From: Sphingosinicella terrae
Lineage (GTDB): Bacteria > Pseudomonadota > Alphaproteobacteria > Sphingomonadales > Sphingomonadaceae
Direction: 5' to 3'
Length of the DNA stretch: 64,000 bases
NCBI RefSeq assembly: GCF_003347635.1
Contig: NZ_QDFY01000012.1
Coordinates: forward strand, 62,001-126,000
The translations under genes were made by a program, and so were the position numbers. The notes below the pieces were generated by a model. The model did no database searches. It was not told the DNA's origin and saw only the letters and a list, made by a program, of their open reading frames with translations. This document shows positions 25,913 to 34,979 of the stretch, one piece after another (position 1 is the stretch's first letter; every line of letters starts with the position of its first letter).

Positions 25913-26533
25913 TCAGAAACGCAGCCGGAGCGAAGCGACCAATCGGGCGCGATAATAATCGTCGAGCCCGCTTCGCGAGCTGTCATGGAAGCGCAGCTCG
26001 GCCGAGAGCGGCCCGGTCAGCGACCGGCTCACCCCGAAGCTATAGGCCGTGTAATCCGGTCCGCCGTCGCGCTCGCGCCGCGCCAGCATCGTGCCGATCG
26101 TGGTCCTTCGATCGACCGAATAGCTGGCGCTGCTCTCAACGTAGAAGGATCGTCCGGTGCCGCCGATATCGTCGGGGCTCCACACCAGGTTCACTCGAAG
26201 CGTCACTCGCCCGAAGCGGCGCGAGGCGGATCCGGTCAGCTCGATGGCGTCCCGATCGCTTCCCGCGGCGGCATCGATCGCGTGCTTCCAGGCGGCCGAC
26301 GCGGAGAGTTCGAATCCGGCCACGCGTGCGCTCGCGCCAAAGTTCAGGCCGGCTTCGCCGTCCGATGTCGCGGACGTGACGTTCTTCGCATAGGCGCCGA
26401 TCCGGAACGCGCCGATCCCGATTTCCGGTCTCACCAGGATCTGCGGCCCATCCGTCTGGGCGATGCCCTTGGAGATGCCGCGGCTCGCGACGACGATCTC
26501 GAGTCCGGGATCGGGTGGTGGCGGATCGATCAT
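25913..26533 (-). CDS. TorF-like putative porin lacking a visible signal peptide
   Basis: A 206-residue protein with alternating beta-strand patterns and a terminal phenylalanine (LVASLRLRF), typical of outer-membrane barrels. SRGISKGIAQTDGPQ resembles the RGISQ-like start of TorF/TIGR02001 porin-like proteins. The only start fitting the 35-base gap after the TSUP gene is ATG 26533 (AAGGAT site), giving MIDPPPPDPGLEI with no signal sequence. Either export uses another route, the signal was lost, or the protein is non-functional. It may have served uptake or export of oxyanions with its neighbours. Confidence 0.6.
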   Translation of the reverse strand: MIDPPPPDPGLEIVVASRGISKGIAQTDGPQILVRPEIGIGAFRIGAYAKNVTSATSDGEAGLNFGASARVAGFELSASAAWKHAIDAAAGSDRDAIELTGSASRRFGRVTLRVNLVWSPDDIGGTGRSFYVESSASYSVDRRTTIGTMLARRERDGGPDYTAYSFGVSRSLTGPLSAELRFHDSSRSGLDDYYRARLVASLRLRF

Positions 26534-26568
26534 GTCGCCATCCTTTGCAAGAGGGGAGGAGGACGGCT

Positions 26569-27333
26569 TCAGGCCAGGGCGCGATAGACCCCGTACAGGC
26601 TCGTCAGGCTCAGCACGCAGCCCACCAGGATCAGCATCGGCTTTGCCGGCACCTTCTTGGCGGCGTAGGCGCCGATCGGGGCGGCGGCGACGCCGCCGAT
26701 CAGCAGGCCGACGGTTGCGACGGTGAAGGCCGCGAAGCCGATCGTGGCGATGAACGTGGCGGAGATCGTCACCGTCAGGAAGAATTCGACGGTGTTGACG
26801 GTTCCGATCACCCGCCGCGGCTGCGCGCCCTGCAGCAGCAGGTTGCTGGTCACGACCGGCCCCCAGCCGCCGCCGCCCGCCGCATCGAGGAAGCCGCCGG
26901 CCAAGCCGAGGGGCGCCACCACCCTGGGGTCCTTCTCCTGCGGGGGATAGTGATAGCCCCGCCAGACCAGGTAGAGTCCGATCGCCGAGAGATAGGCGAG
27001 GACGATCGGCCGCGCGATATCGGCATCTATCTCGGTCAGGACATAGGCGCCGAGGACGCCGCCGATCAGGCCGGGAATCAGCAGCTTGAAGAACAGCCGC
27101 CAATCGACGTTGCGATGGATGACGTGGCTGGCCCCTGAGACGCCGGTGGTGAAGCATTCGACCGTGTGGACTCCGGCCGACGCGGCCGCCGGAGGCACGC
27201 CGAGGCTGATGAGGAGGGTCGAGGAAATGACGCCGAAGGCCATTCCGAGCGCGCCGTCGACGATCTGGGCGGCGAAGCCGACGGCGATGAAAGGAAGCAG
27301 GTCGGCAAGGCCGAACGAGCCGAAATCGGGCAT
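26569..27333 (-). CDS. TSUP/TauE-SafE family anion exporter
   Basis: A 254-residue inner-membrane protein with about seven to eight hydrophobic segments in two homologous halves (GFAAQIVDGALGMAFGV and GLAGGFLDAAGGGGWGP, each with the family Asp and Gly-rich signature). TSUP proteins move sulfite, sulfoacetate or related sulfur anions. It lies between the YezD-like gene (99 bases upstream) and the porin-like gene, which supports a sulfur-anion role. The substrate is not readable. Confidence 0.88.
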   Translation of the reverse strand: MPDFGSFGLADLLPFIAVGFAAQIVDGALGMAFGVISSTLLISLGVPPAAASAGVHTVECFTTGVSGASHVIHRNVDWRLFFKLLIPGLIGGVLGAYVLTEIDADIARPIVLAYLSAIGLYLVWRGYHYPPQEKDPRVVAPLGLAGGFLDAAGGGGWGPVVTSNLLLQGAQPRRVIGTVNTVEFFLTVTISATFIATIGFAAFTVATVGLLIGGVAAAPIGAYAAKKVPAKPMLILVGCVLSLTSLYGVYRALA

Positions 27334-27432
27334 GGATGTACGCTCCTGCGAAGGAAGAGCGCCTCCGGTGGTCCGGTCGGCGCGGGGGCGGGTCCGGGAG
27401 TGCGTGACCTCCCCCGGACTCCTGGACGGCGG

Positions 27433-27600
27433 CTACCTCGCCAGCCGCCGTTTCTCGGTGATGTCGAGCTGGACGACCCGGCCTTCGTGGACGGTGATCG
27501 CGATGGTGCCGAAGCGAAGGCGCTCGAGCGTCGCGCGAATCGCGGCCAGTGCCTCGTTCGCGCCGTCGGATGCCGGGGCTGAGCCGGAATTGGGGGGCAT
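27433..27600 (-). CDS. YezD-like (DUF2292) small protein
   Basis: A 55-residue protein starting at ATG 27600 with an excellent GGGAGACAGGA site. The core LERLRFGTIAITVHEGRVVQ followed by DITEKRRL matches the DUF2292/YezD pattern of small proteins that commonly accompany sulfate-assimilation and sulfur-transport genes. It is the first gene in the same direction as the TSUP exporter, again indicating sulfur metabolism. Molecular function of the family is not established. Confidence 0.75.
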   Translation of the reverse strand: MPPNSGSAPASDGANEALAAIRATLERLRFGTIAITVHEGRVVQLDITEKRRLAR

Positions 27601-27791
27601 TCCTGTCTCCCTTGTTGGGCGGTGGCAAGCGACTCGAACCACTGGTGCGAGATGATACTCTACCAACGTGGTTGACAATCGTGCAGCGCCGAAACGACGT
27701 GCATATGCGCCGGGCCGATTCAGGCGGCGGTTCCTGTTGGAGCGCGATCGCGCTGGGCAGTTGCCGGGCGCGCGGCTAGAGACGGTGCCCC

Positions 27792-29354
27792 GTGAGCCTC
27801 GTCCGTTCCGCCTCCTCGATCGGCCTGCTCACGCTGGTGAGCCGGATCCTCGGCTTTGCCCGCGACGTGCTCATGGCCCGCTTCCTCGGCGCGGGCTTCG
27901 CGTCGGACGCCTTCCTCGTCGCTTTCCGGCTGCCCAACCTGTTTCGCGCCCTGTTCGCGGAAGGTGCCTTCTCGGCCGGCTTCGTTCCGATGTTCAGCCG
28001 CATGCTCGCCGCACACGAGGGTCGCGAAGGCGCACGCAGCTTCGCCGAGGGCGTGCTCGCGATGCTCCTCGTCTTCCTCCTGCTCTTCACCGCCTTGATC
28101 ATGATCGCCGCCTGGCCCGTCGTCTGGCTGCTGACGTTCGGCTTCGGCGGCGACGATCCCGGCAAGCTCGCCTTCACGGTCGAGCTCAGTCGGATCACCT
28201 TTCCCTATCTGGCCCTGATCTCGCTGGCCTCTTTGTTCGGCGGCATCCTGAACAGCCTTGGGCGTTTCTGGGTGGCCGCCGCGGCGCCGATCCTGCTCAA
28301 CCTCTCACTGATCGCCGCGCTGATCTTCTTTCGCGGCGAGACCGATTTGTCGACCGCGCGCGCGCAGGCCGCGGCGGTGACCGTCTCCGGCATTCTGCAG
28401 CTCGCCTGGCTGGTCTTCGCGGCCCGCCGGGCCGGTATGAAGCTTCGGCTGCGCCGGCCTAGGCTATCGCCCGAGGTCAGGAGGCTGCTCGCGCTCATTC
28501 TGCCGGCCGCCGTCGGCGCCGGGGCCGTCCAGATCAACCTGGTCGTCAGCACCCTGCTCGCGGCCAGCTTCCTGTCGGAAGGCGCCATCTCCTATCTCTA
28601 TTATGCCGATCGGCTCGGCCAGCTGCCGCTCGGCCTGGTCGGCATCGGCGTCGGCACCGCGCTGCTCCCGCTCATCTCGCGCCAGCTCGAGGCCGGGAAG
28701 CTCGAGACGGCGATGTACAGCCAGAACCGCGCGATTCAGCTGGTGCTGCTGTTGAGCATGCCGGCGGCGGCGGCACTGGTCGTCAGCGCCGGGCCGATCG
28801 TCGATGGCCTGCTTCGCCAGGGTGAGTTCACCGCGGGCGACGCGCGCGAGACCGCGGCGACCCTGATGGCCATCTCGCTCGGCATTCCGGCTTTCGTGCT
28901 GATCAAGGTGCTGACGCCCGGTTTCTATGCCCGCTCCGACACCCGCACGCCGGTGCGCATCGCGATGGCGTCGATGCTGGTCAACCTCGCCCTGAACTTC
29001 GCGCTCATCTGGCATCTCGCCCAGGTCGGGCTCGCGCTGGCGACGGCGATCTCCGCCTGGGTCAATGCTGCCGCGCTCTACATCCTTCTCAGGCGCCGCG
29101 GCTATTTCCGAACCGATGGCAAGCTCGAACGGGCATGGCCCCGCATCCTCGCCGCGGCCTTGGTCATGGCCGCCCTGCTGATCGCCCTCAATCCTTATGT
29201 CAGCGCTCTCGTTGGCCGCAGCTTCGAAGGGAGGATTGCCGGGCTGGCCCTGCTCGTCGTCTCCGGCGGCCTCGTCTATTTCGCCGCCATATTCCTGTTG
29301 CGGGCAGTGACGCTCTCGGAGCTCAAGGAGCAGTTGCTCCGGCGCGGACGCTGA
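27792..29354 (+). CDS. murJ: Lipid II flippase MurJ (MviN)
   Basis: A 520-residue polytopic membrane protein with about 14 hydrophobic segments, starting at GTG 27792. The beginning (RILGFARDVLMARFLGAG, FRLPNLFRALFAEGAFSAGF) is nearly diagnostic for MurJ, which flips lipid II across the inner membrane for peptidoglycan synthesis. The cavity arginines and FRLPN are intact. It stands alone, with a gap of 127 bases to the next regulator gene. Confidence 0.95.
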   Translation: MSLVRSASSIGLLTLVSRILGFARDVLMARFLGAGFASDAFLVAFRLPNLFRALFAEGAFSAGFVPMFSRMLAAHEGREGARSFAEGVLAMLLVFLLLFTALIMIAAWPVVWLLTFGFGGDDPGKLAFTVELSRITFPYLALISLASLFGGILNSLGRFWVAAAAPILLNLSLIAALIFFRGETDLSTARAQAAAVTVSGILQLAWLVFAARRAGMKLRLRRPRLSPEVRRLLALILPAAVGAGAVQINLVVSTLLAASFLSEGAISYLYYADRLGQLPLGLVGIGVGTALLPLISRQLEAGKLETAMYSQNRAIQLVLLLSMPAAAALVVSAGPIVDGLLRQGEFTAGDARETAATLMAISLGIPAFVLIKVLTPGFYARSDTRTPVRIAMASMLVNLALNFALIWHLAQVGLALATAISAWVNAAALYILLRRRGYFRTDGKLERAWPRILAAALVMAALLIALNPYVSALVGRSFEGRIAGLALLVVSGGLVYFAAIFLLRAVTLSELKEQLLRRGR

Positions 29355-29436
29355 CGCCAAAGGGACGGGCAGCCGATCGTCCCCGGTCCTTGATCCTGGT
29401 TAAGGAGAATTTCGGGAACGGTATGACCTGTTCGCG

Positions 29437-29467
29437 CGATTAAGCTGGTGAAATATCTACTTAATCG
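29437..29467. promoter_or_regulatory. Perfect inverted repeat before the Crp-type regulator
   Basis: CGATTAAG (29437-29444) and CTTAATCG (29460-29467) are exact reverse complements with a 15-base spacer, ending 14 bases before the GTG of the short regulator. Centre-to-centre distance is 23 bp, about two helical turns. It is a candidate autoregulatory operator; binding is inferred. Confidence 0.5.
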
Positions 29468-29481
29468 GAGCCTCCACGGTC

Positions 29482-29988
29482 GTGCCCATCCGGTTCGAAA
29501 TGCCGCCGCTTCCGCCCTCCGTGGCCATTCTTCCCTTGCTCTTCCAGGCGCCGCGCAGCGACGACGAGGACTGGAACGTGACCGTCTCCCTCGCTGCCGC
29601 CTGCGCGGCCGAGCGCGCCTGCCTCGAGCCGCGCAACAGCCGGGCGCGGCTGGCCTACCTGCTCTGCGAATTCGCCTTTCAGTTCGGCCGCCGCACCGGC
29701 GCCGACAACAACCTCCCGCTCGATCGAAGCGAGATCGCGCAGGCTCTCGGCATCAGCCTCGTGCGGGTGAAGCGGATCCTCGGCTGGCTCGAACTCTCGC
29801 GGGTGGTGGCGAGCGACGCGTCCTCTATTCGCATTATCGACTGGCACCGGCTGTGCCAGATCGGCCGCTATGAAGGTCTGCGCATCGGCGCGCCGGTCGA
29901 CCCCGATCAGGAAGTGCCGGATGGTTCCGCGGGGCAGGCGGCGGCCGCGATGGTGACTCGGGCCGGCGAGCCTGCCTGTTTCGTCTGA
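29482..29988 (+). CDS. Short Crp/Fnr-type winged-helix regulator without a cyclic-nucleotide domain
   Basis: A 168-residue protein from GTG 29482. Residues about 45-125 match the Crp-family C-terminal winged helix (RLAYLLCEFAFQFG; LPLDRSEIAQALGISLVRVK, then RILGWLE). The N-terminal 45 residues are too short for a cNMP-binding barrel and no such sequence lies upstream, so the sensor half is missing; the C-terminal tail is low-complexity. Either it is a stand-alone DNA-binding protein or a descendant of a truncated Crp-like gene. The inverted repeat just upstream supports a functioning regulator. Confidence 0.75.
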   Translation: MPIRFEMPPLPPSVAILPLLFQAPRSDDEDWNVTVSLAAACAAERACLEPRNSRARLAYLLCEFAFQFGRRTGADNNLPLDRSEIAQALGISLVRVKRILGWLELSRVVASDASSIRIIDWHRLCQIGRYEGLRIGAPVDPDQEVPDGSAGQAAAAMVTRAGEPACFV

Positions 29989-30018
29989 TCGGCGGCGCCT
30001 TCCGGCCGTGGCCTTGCT

Positions 30019-31167
30019 TCAGTCGGTCGGGCTCGGATCGTCGCTGCTGTGCGGCGCCGGCTCGGTCGGCTGCTCGGTGAAGCCTTCGAGCCCGGCCAGT
30101 TCCTCCGCGTCGCGGCCGATCTCGACCGGGCTCGCCGCATAAGCGACGACCAGCTCCGCGATCGACTTCAGCGAATGGATGTGGATGCGCTCATAGCTGT
30201 GGCTGGCATCGATGCCGAAGGTGATCAGGGCGGTGCGGACATCGGCGCCGCCTTCGAGGGCCGATGCGCTGTCGGAGCGGTAATAGCGGAAGACGTCGCG
30301 CTGATGGGCGATGTCGTGTTCCTCGCACAATCGGATCAGCTTGCGGGTGAGGTGGTAGTCGAACGGGCCGACCTGGTCGGCCATGCCGATCGTCACGCCG
30401 AACTCGCGGCTATTCTGTCCGGGCGCCGTCGTGCCGTTGTCGATCGAGACCATCGCGACGACATTCTCGAGCAGGACCGCGGAGGCGCCCGATCCGACTT
30501 CCTCGGTGATGGTGAAGATGAAGTGGATGTCGACCGGCACCGCCACATGGCCGTCGACCATCGCCTTGATAGCCGCCAGCATCGCGGCGCAGCCCGCTTT
30601 GTCGTCGAGATGCCGCGAGACGATGTAGCCGTTGTCGAGGAATTCTGCGCCGGGATCGATCGCGACGAAATCGCCGATATGGATGCCCAGTGCCTCCACG
30701 CTCGCCCGGTCGTAGCAGTCCGCGTCGATCCTGAGCTCGACATGCGGCCAGCCGACCGGCTGGGTGTCGACCTCCAGGTTGAATGTGTGGCCCGATGCCT
30801 TCAGCGGCAGGATCGTGCCGCGATAGGAGCCTTCCTCTGTGAAGAGGGTGCAGCGCGTCGTCTCGGCCGACCGTGCCGACCAGGTGCCGATCGGCACCAG
30901 CTCGAGCCGCCCATTGTCCTTGATCATCTTCACCGTCGCCCCGAGCGTGTCGAGATGCGAGACGATGGCGCGGGCGCCCTCCGTCTCGCGGCCGCGATAG
31001 AGCGCCAGGATCGCGCCGCGCCGGGTGACCGAAAAGGGAATGCCGAGCCGCTCGAGCTCCTCGGAGACGTGGCGGGTGATCGTGTCGGTATAGCCGGTCG
31101 GGCTGGGGATGGAGAGCAGGCGCTCGAGCTGCGCGCGCAGATAGTCGCTATCGATCGTGGACGGCAT
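30019..31167 (-). CDS. M42-family peptidase of the NAGGN osmoprotectant system
   Basis: A 382-residue zinc peptidase-like protein. IVSHLDTLGATVK, SRHLDDKAGCAAML, TITEEVGSGAS and SIDNGT give the metal and catalytic residues of the M42/M20 fold, and GIDASHSYERIHIHSL the final histidine. It is the type always seen beside N-acetylglutaminylglutamine amide (NAGGN) genes, and its start overlaps the end of the synthetase gene by 20 bases. It may turn over NAGGN or a precursor when osmotic stress ends; that role is inferred from context. Confidence 0.9.
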   Translation of the reverse strand: MPSTIDSDYLRAQLERLLSIPSPTGYTDTITRHVSEELERLGIPFSVTRRGAILALYRGRETEGARAIVSHLDTLGATVKMIKDNGRLELVPIGTWSARSAETTRCTLFTEEGSYRGTILPLKASGHTFNLEVDTQPVGWPHVELRIDADCYDRASVEALGIHIGDFVAIDPGAEFLDNGYIVSRHLDDKAGCAAMLAAIKAMVDGHVAVPVDIHFIFTITEEVGSGASAVLLENVVAMVSIDNGTTAPGQNSREFGVTIGMADQVGPFDYHLTRKLIRLCEEHDIAHQRDVFRYYRSDSASALEGGADVRTALITFGIDASHSYERIHIHSLKSIAELVVAYAASPVEIGRDAEELAGLEGFTEQPTEPAPHSSDDPSPTD

Positions 31168-32920
31168 CGGTCCTCCTCGCGCTGCGTGCCGATGCCGGCA
31201 TGCTCAGGGGGAACAGTAGATCGATGAAACGCTCGGCGGTCGGCTGCGGCTCGTGATTGGCGAGGCCCGGTCGCTCGTTCGCCTCGATGAACACATAGTC
31301 GGGCTCATTCGGTTTGGCGACGATGAAGTCCACGCCGACCACGGGAATGTCGATCGCGCGCGCGACCTGGATCGCCGCCTCGACCAGACGCGGATGGACC
31401 AGGCTGGTGACGTCGTGGATCGTGCCGCCGGTATGCAGATTGGCCGCCTTGCGGACGAAGAAGGCGCGGCCCGGCTCGGCGACGTCGTCGAAGCCGTAGC
31501 CGGCCGTGGCGACGCAGCGCTCGGTTTCGGCATCGAGGGGGATCCTTGATTCGCCGCCGGTGGCGGCGGCGCGCCGCCGCGACTGGCGCTCGATCAGCTG
31601 GCGGACCGTGTCGCGGCCATTGCCGACCACCTCGGCCGGACGTCGTATCGCCGCGGCCACCAGCTTGAAGCCGATGATCACCAGCCGGAGGTCCTCGCCG
31701 CGATGGAAGCTCTCGACGAGCACGCGGTCGCAATGCTGCCGCGCACCGGCGATCGCGCGCTCGACGCTCTCCATCGTGTCGAGATCGACCGCGACCCCGC
31801 GGCCCTGCTCGCCGCGCGCCGGCTTGACGACCAGCGAGCCATGTTTCTCGAGCATGGCCCGGACCGCATCGAGGTCGTCCGCCTCGACTTCCTCCGGCAC
31901 CGAGACCCCGGCTGCCTGGACGATCCGCCGGGTCACCGCTTTGTCGTCGCAGATCGACAGCGCGACGGCCGAAGTGAGGTCGCAGAGCGATTCCCTGCAG
32001 CGGACGGTACGGCCGCCCGAGCGGAGTTCGAACAGCCCGCCCTCGGCATCGATCACCTCGACGCCGATGCTGCGCCGTCGCGCCTCGTTGATGATGATCC
32101 GGGCATAGGGATTCATCGCCTTCGCCGGATCGTGCCCGGCGAACAGCCGTTCGTTGATGACGTTGCGGCGCTTGACGGCGAACAGCGGCAGCCGCTGGAA
32201 CCCCAGCTTCTCGTAAAGGGCGATCGCGCCTCGATTGTCGTGCAGCACGGACAGGTCCATGTAGCCGGCACCGCGCGCGATATAATGCTCGGCCAGCCAC
32301 CGGATCAGCGCCTCGCCGACCCCAGGATGCGGCGTTTGCGGATCGACCGCCAGCGTCCACAGGGAGGAGCCGCGCTCCGGATCGTCGAACGCGACGGCAT
32401 GATCGATTCCGGTGACGGTGCCGATGACGGCGCCGCTTTCCTCGTCCTCGGCGACGAAATAGGTGAGCTGCCGAGCGTCGGCGGCGTGCCGTTCGAAGAA
32501 TTCGGGCCGCACCTCGACCATCCGGTGAAGGGAATAGAGCCGGTTGACCGCATCGGCGTCGGTATCCGGGACCATTCGGCGAACGAGGAAGCCGGAGGGC
32601 CGGTGCTGGGCGCCGCGATAGGTGGCGAGATTGAGTCGGTAGGTGTGCGAAGGGTCGAGGAAAAGCTCGGTCGGCGCGGCGGCGAGCAGCACGTGCGGAT
32701 CGCTGACGTACATCGCGATGTCGCGCTGTTCGGGGCCTTCGGCGCGCAGGTCCGACACCAGCCGGCCGACGTCTCGATAGGTCTGGCTGAACAGGATCCG
32801 CCCCCAGCCGCAATCGACCAGAGAATCGGGCCGCGGGTCGGGCGTCGAAGGATCGTGCCTGTTGTGGACCGGCGAGCGGCGGCTCTTCAACAGCCGCCGC
32901 AGCGGGTTGGCGCGGCCCAT
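31148..32920 (-). CDS. ngg: N-acetylglutaminylglutamine synthetase (GNAT plus ATP-grasp)
   Basis: A 590-residue, two-domain enzyme. A GNAT acetyltransferase domain lies at about residues 110-255 (SSLWTLAVDPQTPHPGVGEA, GYMDLSVLHDNRGAIALYEK). An ATP-grasp ligase follows from about 300 (SLVVKPARGEQGRGVAVD, then DIPVVGVDFIV and FIEANERPG). This pair builds N-acetylglutaminylglutamine from acetyl-CoA and glutamine in the osmoprotectant NAGGN route. ATG 32920 overlaps the stop of the upstream amidotransferase gene (TGATG), and the M42 peptidase overlaps its end, a tight three-gene operon. Confidence 0.93.
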   Translation of the reverse strand: MGRANPLRRLLKSRRSPVHNRHDPSTPDPRPDSLVDCGWGRILFSQTYRDVGRLVSDLRAEGPEQRDIAMYVSDPHVLLAAAPTELFLDPSHTYRLNLATYRGAQHRPSGFLVRRMVPDTDADAVNRLYSLHRMVEVRPEFFERHAADARQLTYFVAEDEESGAVIGTVTGIDHAVAFDDPERGSSLWTLAVDPQTPHPGVGEALIRWLAEHYIARGAGYMDLSVLHDNRGAIALYEKLGFQRLPLFAVKRRNVINERLFAGHDPAKAMNPYARIIINEARRRSIGVEVIDAEGGLFELRSGGRTVRCRESLCDLTSAVALSICDDKAVTRRIVQAAGVSVPEEVEADDLDAVRAMLEKHGSLVVKPARGEQGRGVAVDLDTMESVERAIAGARQHCDRVLVESFHRGEDLRLVIIGFKLVAAAIRRPAEVVGNGRDTVRQLIERQSRRRAAATGGESRIPLDAETERCVATAGYGFDDVAEPGRAFFVRKAANLHTGGTIHDVTSLVHPRLVEAAIQVARAIDIPVVGVDFIVAKPNEPDYVFIEANERPGLANHEPQPTAERFIDLLFPLSMPASARSARRTDAVHDR

Positions 32921-34698
32921 CAGCCTACCCCGTGCTGCTGGAGCCACAGCTCGAGCAGGCCCGCCTGCCATATTTCGGAGCCGCGAAGCGGGGTGATATG
33001 CCCCGACGGATCGTCGAACAGACGCTCCAGATAGGCGCCGTCGAACAGGCCGCGCGAACGCGCCGGCCCGCTCGACAGCGCGTCGCGCACCAGTTCCAGA
33101 TACGGCCCCTGCACATATTTGAGCGCCGGGACCGGGAAATAGCCCTTGGGCCGGTCGATCACCTCGGATGGGATGATCCGTCGCCCGATCGCCTTGAGAA
33201 TGCCCTTGCCGCCCGAAGCGAGCTTGAGCCCGGGCGGGACCCGGCCGGCGATCTCGGCCAGTTCGTGGTCGAGGAACGGCGTGCGCGCCTCCAGGCCCCA
33301 GGCCATGGTCATGTTGTCGACCCGCTTCACCGGATCGTCGACCAGCATGACGGTAGCGTCGAGCCGGAGCGCCTTGTCGACCGGATCGGCGGCGCCCGCG
33401 CGGGCGAAATGCTCGCGCACATAGTCGAGCGGCAGCATGCCGCCGTTGCGCCAATCGGGGCCGAGATGGGCGTTGAGCGTCTCGGCTTCGCGGTCGAAGA
33501 AGGCGCGGGCATAGGCGGCGACCGGGTCGTTGGCGCCTGCCATCGGCGGATACCAGTGATAGCCGCCGAACACCTCGTCGGCGCCCTGGCCGGACTGCAC
33601 CACCTTGATGTGCCGCGCCACCTCCCGGCTGAGCAGATAGAAGCCGATATTGTCGTAGCTGACCATCGGCTCGGCCATCGCTTCGATCGCGCCGGGCAGC
33701 GTCTCCAGAAGCTCGGCCGAGGGGACGAAGAGCTTGTGGTGATCGGTGCCGTAATGCTGCGCGATCAGGTCGGAATAGACGAACTCGTCGCCTTTCTCGC
33801 CATTCGCCTCCTCGAAACCGATCGAGAAGGTCGCGAGGCCGTGCTGCCCCTTCTCGGCAAGCAGGCCGACGATCAGGCTCGAATCGAGACCGCCGGAAAG
33901 CAGCACCCCGACCGGGACGTCGGCGACCATCCGCCGCTCGATCGCTGCTTCCAGCGCGGCGAGCACCAGCGCCTCCCAATCCGCTTCCCCGCGGCGCTCG
34001 TCGCCTTGCTGCGGTCCGAAGGGGAGGGACCAATAGACGAGGTCGGCGAAGGACCCGTCCGGCTCGTAGGTGCGGACCGTTGCCGGCGGCAGCTTCCGGA
34101 CGCCCTTGAGGATGGTCCAGGGCGGCGGGACGACGGCGTGCCAGCTCATGTAGAATTGCAGCGCCTCCGGATCGACCCCTGTGTCGAGGTCGCCGGCGGC
34201 GACGATCGCCGGCAGGGTCGAGGCGAAGCGGAGCCGCTCCGGCGTCTGCGACAGATAGAGCGGCTTGATACCGAAGCGGTCGCGGGCGAGCACGACCCGG
34301 TCGCTGTCCCGCTCGTGGATGGCGAAGGCGAACATGCCCTTGAACCGTTCGACGCATCGCGGTCCCCAGGCATGATAGGCCTTGAGGATCACTTCGGTGT
34401 CGCCGCCGGAAAAGAAGCGGTAGCCGAGCGCCTGCAGCTCGCTGCGCAGCGAGCCGTAATTGTAGATGCAGCCGTTGAAGACGATCGACAGGCCGAGCTC
34501 CGCGTCGACCATCGGCTGCTCGGAACGGCTCGATAGATCGATGATCCTGAGGCGCTGGTGGCCGAGCCCGACGCGGCCGCGCATCAGCTGGCCGCAGGCA
34601 TCCGGTCCTCGCCGCGCCTGGCTGCGCATCATCGTCGCCACGGTGCCGGCGTCGGCGGTGCCGGCGCGGAACAGCACCTCTCCGGCTATGCCGCACAT
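32920..34698 (-). CDS. asnO: N-acetylglutaminylglutamine amidotransferase (asparagine-synthetase-like)
   Basis: A 592-residue class II glutamine amidotransferase. It starts MCGIAGEV, so Cys2 is the nucleophile after Met removal, and has GFVFNGCIYNY-type substrate residues (SIVFNGCIYNYGSLRSELQ). The C-terminal synthetase half carries the pyrophosphatase loop PVGVLLSGGLDSSLIVGLLA. Together with the downstream synthetase it amidates the dipeptide to NAGGN. It is the first gene of the NAGGN operon; 281 bases separate it from the divergent MntP gene, and no clear promoter could be assigned there by eye. Confidence 0.93.
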   Translation of the reverse strand: MCGIAGEVLFRAGTADAGTVATMMRSQARRGPDACGQLMRGRVGLGHQRLRIIDLSSRSEQPMVDAELGLSIVFNGCIYNYGSLRSELQALGYRFFSGGDTEVILKAYHAWGPRCVERFKGMFAFAIHERDSDRVVLARDRFGIKPLYLSQTPERLRFASTLPAIVAAGDLDTGVDPEALQFYMSWHAVVPPPWTILKGVRKLPPATVRTYEPDGSFADLVYWSLPFGPQQGDERRGEADWEALVLAALEAAIERRMVADVPVGVLLSGGLDSSLIVGLLAEKGQHGLATFSIGFEEANGEKGDEFVYSDLIAQHYGTDHHKLFVPSAELLETLPGAIEAMAEPMVSYDNIGFYLLSREVARHIKVVQSGQGADEVFGGYHWYPPMAGANDPVAAYARAFFDREAETLNAHLGPDWRNGGMLPLDYVREHFARAGAADPVDKALRLDATVMLVDDPVKRVDNMTMAWGLEARTPFLDHELAEIAGRVPPGLKLASGGKGILKAIGRRIIPSEVIDRPKGYFPVPALKYVQGPYLELVRDALSSGPARSRGLFDGAYLERLFDDPSGHITPLRGSEIWQAGLLELWLQQHGVG

Positions 34699-34979
34699 CG
34701 ATGGGTCCTCCTGCCGGGAGCGGCCGGGTCAATCCGGCGGGGTGTGAGGGAGGATGCAGACGGCCTGGGATGAAGGAAGGTCACTGGGCGTTCGGCCCCG
34801 CATTGTTCGGGCGCCGCCGCGGGACGCGCGTCGACGTGGCGCTGGTCGCGCCGCTGCATGCATGGAGGGACATGACCGACTAACGCCGCGCGGCCGTTCG
34901 CGTTTCATTTCGGCGCAGAAAGTTCCGTGGAGGCGTCGATTGGTCTTGCCGCGCGGCGTCCGGGGGGAGGGGAGCGGAA

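Noticed and set aside
25913-27628. Long frame joining the porin-like protein to upstream sequence
   Set aside because: The upstream part is out of frame with, and overlaps, the TSUP exporter; the real start is 26533.
27672-27706. TTGACA as promoter of murJ
   Set aside because: No acceptable -10 at 16-18 bases and it is far from the start codon.
31148-34732. Single - strand open frame covering the whole NAGGN amidotransferase and synthetase
   Set aside because: The frame only joins the synthetase to an out-of-frame reading of the amidotransferase gene, which has its own clear frame.
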